From positions 24,199,330-24,263,329 of the forward strand of contig JAQFVV010012396.1 of assembly GCA_028023455.1 (NCBI GenBank): a stretch of DNA of 64,000 nt, written 5' to 3'. A program made the translations under genes and the position numbers. This document shows, in pieces, positions 59,886 to 64,000 of this stretch. Source of the stretch: Epiperipatus broadwayi. Its lineage: Eukaryota > Onychophora > Udeonychophora > Euonychophora > Peripatidae. Every line of letters starts with the position of its first letter. Position 1 is the stretch's first letter. The notes under the pieces are model-generated. The model had not been told where the DNA came from. It did not search any database and saw only the letters and a program-made list of their open reading frames with translations.

Positions 59886-60355
59886 GGATATATAATGATA
59901 TATTAATATGAGGGTTAGATTGGCATAATGTCTATATGGGTATCTCTACAGCAGCAAATCTACCAAGGGCTTTGCATGTTCCATTGTTGATTTTTTAATA
60001 AAATGGACTGTTGAACCGTTTTAAGAATAAAAATATTGAAGCCTCTCCATTAAAGTTTAAGAAATTGTTATTTTAATATAAAATGAACACTGATTATATA
60101 TATATATATATATATATATATAATCAGTGTTCATTTTATATTAAAATAATATATATCTATATATATATATATGGGAGATTATGATCTGACCTAACTGACA
60201 AGTGCTGATTCTGAACCAAATATGTATATTGGGAATCATCTATCTGTTTACATATATGTAATCATGTGTGTCATTTGTTTGAGAAAGAGTGGAGAAAGAA
60301 TATAGACTAAAAAATCTTAAGATCAATTCCCTTAAGTTACTTATATAAGAAACAT
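59886..60355 (+). repeat. Family-B repeat with internal TA palindrome
   Basis: Plus-strand unit with a heavily decayed core (ctgacaa near 60198). Its TA section has become a perfect palindrome: 'ttattttaatataaaatgaa' + 'cactgatta' + TA run + exact inverse (~60069-60149). Part of the unit has thus been inverted around its microsatellite. Confidence 0.75.
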
Positions 60356-62640
60356 TCACTATTCTGGATGAATAAGTTAATTATAAATGGTTTATATTTA
60401 AATCTGTATATATGTTCAGTGTATGATAAAAATCAGATCTTGTTATTTTAAAGAGGCTTTTGAAAAAAAATCCACAATCTATGATCAATAATATACAAAT
60501 ATTTTGAAATAGAACATCAATAATATTCTACCATTGCATACTACATCAATATTTGCATACGGTAAAGCTAAAAATCACATGATATATATTTTAATTTACA
60601 ATGGAATTGTATAGAATATATATGATTAGTAAATTGAAATAGCATAAATTTAGTGATTGTCACTGACCTTCATAATTTAGTACAGGGGTACAGTAACAGA
60701 CACTTGGTTCAAGGTTTGTGGGTTGTTTCCATTTATGAACTTCTGGTAAAGAGTAACAACTACTTTATTAATGTTTGTGTTTTTTACTGAAAAAAATAAA
60801 TATTTTAAAATTAGTCTATATAACTACATATTTATCTTATATCCATGCTTATAGACAATAATTTGAGTGCAAAAATTAATAAGTTTTTTGGCAATTATAT
60901 CCAATGTATGAATATTTTAAGTTTTTTAATATATTATGTAGTTTTAAACATAGAGATGCTAATATTAGTCATGTGACAAAAGTTCCAAGTAACAATAAAC
61001 TATCATTGATTATGATTATATAATATCATTTATCCATAATCCCTTTTTAATTACTCAAAGTTAATTTAAACAGAGAATATAATATACACCTATATTTATT
61101 ATAAAGTAATCACATTATCTTTACAAGATAAATAAATAGTTAAGTTTCCCAATAGATCACTCATAAATCTAAAAATAAAATTTAATATTGCTTAAAATTT
61201 ATAATTAAAAAGAAAGGCTTCTTTAATATGTTATGTTTATAGCAATTTGTAGAACAATTTTATCTGTAATCACTGTTTTTATTCATATATTCTTATTTTA
61301 TGAGTCTAATTGTTTTATTTTATTAATATAAATACTAAAAAATCTCATGTTATAATTATTTACTTTGTCATTTTTTTTAATTACATCCTTCTACCTTTAA
61401 CTATTTCATATTTAAATTTACATATAATTTTATATGCATTTCTTTTTTTAAAAATTCAAGTATTTTTTCATCTTTTTTCCTATTTTATTCATAATTCCAT
61501 TACTAATCCATGTTGTTTGGTTTCTTAATTGTTTCACAATCTACAGTGTTTACTTAAGTATATTTTATGTTTTATCTGTGTTTACATTATTAATTTACAA
61601 ATTATTATTTTTATTTATTTCCTTATCCACCAAGTTTCAATTTTTTTTCTTCTAATTTACCACTTTATTTTTTCATTTTATTGTTTATCTCACTTTTTAT
61701 TCTTATAAATGATTAGCCAATTTTTATTATTTTACTATATTCTATTTTAAGCCCATATAAACTTGTATATAACCTTAATACTGTTTAAACACCAATTTTG
61801 AATCTAAACATAATTAAATTAAAAACTATTCTAATCATTTGTTTATATTTAATTTAGTATTTTATATACAAAACCTAAAAACCTTTCATTTTTTTATTTT
61901 TTTTATTTCAAACTTTAATTTTTTATCACAATATTCTGGTATTGACACATCAATATACAATTAATTTTATAGATTTTTTCCAATAACATTTTTTAAAACA
62001 ATTTTATATACAGTTTTCAGCTCATAATCATTATTGTGACTGATTAACATACATACATGACTAATCACAAGATTTGTGGACTTGTTTTTAGTTTAAGCAT
62101 AAACAATCACTAGTTTATTGTAGTGGAAATGCTAATTAAAAATCTACCTCTGGTTTTCAGACCTAAAATATCATCTAACTCAATTTATCTATTTTTATCT
62201 TCAGAATACAAATCTCATATTTTTTTCAGTTTTTCTTTTATCAGTCTTTTCTGTCACTTGTTCACTATACTAACATTCTATGTTACTTATCTTACAACAT
62301 TTTTTTAATCATAAAGATGCATAACAATATTCATTAACTTAATTGCCGTCAGCTATATTTGTTTTAAATTGACTTTCTTCACCCAGTTTAATGCTATTCA
62401 ATGTAACAAAAAATCAGTCACATTTAATAGAAACAATGTAATTCTAATGTGTCTACAGTTTACATCTTTAATATTCATCTTTTTTTATTGTTAATCCCAT
62501 ATAATATGATCTAACACAACACAATCAACAAATATAATTTATGCTAATATTATATAATCTTTAAAATTTAAATTATTGTTTATAACCATTGCACTTCTTT
62601 AATATTACCATGAATAAATATTCAAAAATTTCACAATATT
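60356..62640. other. AT-rich sequence without recognised genes
   Basis: Very A+T-rich. Open frames at 61310-61528 and 62123-62308 are Phe/Leu/Ile-rich chance frames. Nothing else is supported. Confidence 0.5.
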
Positions 62641-62652
62641 TACATAAGTATG

Positions 62653-62723
62653 AAATATTTACTAAGGCTATAACCTCAAGAATATGCGTGTAAAAATGCG
62701 ATAGTAGGGACATCTACAGGTCT
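62653..62723 (+). repeat. Repeat family C, single arm
   Basis: 'aatatttactaaggctataa' then 'cctcaagaatatgcgtgtaa' and 'cgatagtagggacatctaca'. Matches the arms at 17348-17417 and 17422-17491 without the inverted partner, and keeps CG where 17348-17417 has TG. Confidence 0.75.
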
Positions 62724-63244
62724 ATTTATAAATAACATTTTAAAAATAAACACTACAAGTTAAACAAAAATTTCTGTCAATTTATTTTTGATGACTTCTT
62801 ACTGCCGCATTTTATAAAGCAGCATTATAGTTTTCCCTTTTTTATAATTTTCAAAATAAAAGATTGAGTTAAATTTATTTATTTTGCTTTATTTTAATAA
62901 ATATACACATAAAATATGTTAAATTTGATATTCATTATTAAAGATTATATTTAAAAGTATTCTCTAGAGATGAAAAAAAACTGCAGGAAAAAACAATCAA
63001 TAAAGTAAGAAAATGTAAAAAAAAAAACAATAAACTTTTATAAAAAGGTTGCAAAATACAAAGTTCATTATTATTTGTGAACCATAATAAATGGAATAAA
63101 AAACAATGAAGTTTTCTTTAGTTGGTGAAAACTGTATTTTGTTTAAAAAAATATTGCTTTTATTAGCAGTTGTTTATTTTATTATATATATTTCCGTAAT
63201 TATAAAGTTTTTAACATATATGATAACAGTCATTTATTAAATAT
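62724..63244. other. AT-rich sequence without recognised genes
   Basis: A-rich stretches around 62970-63050. Nothing else is supported. Confidence 0.5.
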
Positions 63245-63725
63245 ATGACATTAGAGAGGATTTGAAGATTTTCAAAATCTCTTCAGTTATCGACACTATC
63301 TTATACAACCGATACACATGACCACATACATGTGAAAAAAATAAATTATCTCAAATATACGTATTTCATGCTGAACCAGCACTCATCAGTTGGTTTGAAT
63401 CATCATCTTCCACACATATCAGATTTTTGATGAGATGGAATGCTGATGAATTGGAAATTGGAGAAGATAGAAGACTGTTCATTAAAGTTTGAAGATTTGC
63501 TATCTTAATATAAATAAAGTACTGATTATATAAATGTGTGGGTGATGATGATCTGGACCAATTGATGAGTGCTGCTTCAGCACTAATTATGTAAAGTGGA
63601 GATAATTTCACCTTTTTACATGTATGGGATCATGTGGATCAATTATAAAAATAAAATAAAAGACTGAAAAAAGCATGAAAGTCTGGGTTCAAATCCATTC
63701 TAATTATATCCAGCTTAAGTGTACA
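63245..63725. repeat. Family-B inverted pair
   Basis: 63250-63418 is minus strand including a well-kept ribozyme core. 63419-63725 is plus strand from 'cagatttttgatgagatgg' to 'gggttcaaatccattc', with a decayed core near 63560-63600. The hinge is at 'cacacatat', where the TA/CA section normally is. Confidence 0.75.
63345..63405 (-). ncRNA. Hammerhead-ribozyme-like motif, family B (complete core)
   Basis: In minus sense: CTGATGA (63389-63383), stem II GTGCT/AGCAT with loop GGTTC (five pairs including one G-T), GAA (63367-63365). Stem III is AT/AT with loop ACGT and A17 at 63356. Inner stem I is CCAA (63393-63390) with TTTG (63355-63352): three of four pairs. The core is complete and stem II is the best of all full-core copies; stem I is the weak point. 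Confidence 0.6.
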
Positions 63726-64000
63726 TGCTATACTTATATTTAAATGTTAAAAATGTCATCAATTTAGGGAGATTTCATCATTAATGTTTTTACTAGAAGT
63801 TAATGTTTAAACAACAGTGCATGACAAACCAAAAATGTTATTTGTTCAGCATCAGAAATTTGTCATTTTATAGCACTTTTAATGTAATCAGTTTATCAGC
63901 TTCTATTAGAGCTTAAAAAATAATTGTATGATAAGTATTAGAGTTAGTATTTATTAAATTCAAGCTTAATCATCACTTCTGGTATTTAAAAGTTCCATGG
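63726..64000. other. AT-rich sequence without recognised genes
   Basis: Nothing recognisable up to the window end. Confidence 0.5.

Noticed and set aside
1-64000. CRISPR arrays, bacterial operons, phage or viral genes
   Set aside because: Composition, repeat types and lack of any long frames exclude these; the tandem arrays have diverged units without spacers.

Overview
The window is strongly A+T-rich (about 70-75% by eye) non-coding eukaryotic DNA, almost certainly from an animal. It is packed with decayed LINE retrotransposons, tRNA-derived SINEs, long TA/TG microsatellites, inverted repeats and local tandem duplications. I see no intact protein-coding gene, no rRNA or tRNA gene, no CRISPR and no bacterial features. 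The repeat style (RTE/CR1-like and L1/Tx1-like LINEs, tRNA-headed SINEs, (TA)n everywhere) would fit a mollusc, perhaps a cephalopod, but that is only a guess. Nearly every short open frame is chance or microsatellite translation; those that carry a signal are broken retrotransposon frames. One candidate host exon is on the minus strand at 28682-28868.

Layout. 1-3350: family-A and family-B repeats, and a 310-bp duplication whose second copy is split by a 1.5-kb LINE (1366-2895). 4413-4830: an inverted pair of family-A units. 7560-9990: a LINE reverse transcriptase relic (+). 10013-10720: a minisatellite with a three-subunit higher-order period. 11090-11335: a LINE 3' end (-). 11340-20390: mostly featureless, with a TIR element at 19045-19428 and large hairpins near 16.8 and 17.4 kb. 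20390-24530: LINE ORF1-like and endonuclease/RT relics (-). 25390-26440: AT-rich tandem repeats. 26837-28087 and 33357-34604: a diverged 1.25-kb direct repeat pair flanking a purine-rich relic (30280-32170). 34941-37660: a large array of family-B units that switches orientation. 37720-41829: an inverted repeat with arms of about 780 bp enclosing a second type of LINE and family-A units. 42.6-50 kb: the quietest sequence, plus one SINE with a clean target-site duplication. 44.8-64 kb: scattered family-A and family-B copies, often as head-to-head inverted pairs hinged on TA microsatellites.

The main result is that both dominant repeat families carry a motif that folds as a type I hammerhead self-cleaving ribozyme with a tiny 2-bp stem III. 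Family A has a unit of about 440 bp and family B of about 480 bp. In both, the core elements CTGATGA, GAAA and NUH fall in the correct register, with a two-part stem I around an internal loop. Family B also shows compensatory base changes between copies. Tandem or dimeric units of this size with such a ribozyme match the architecture of animal retrozymes and of the hammerheads in Penelope-like elements. Whether these two families have been described, and whether any copy is active, cannot be told from the sequence alone.
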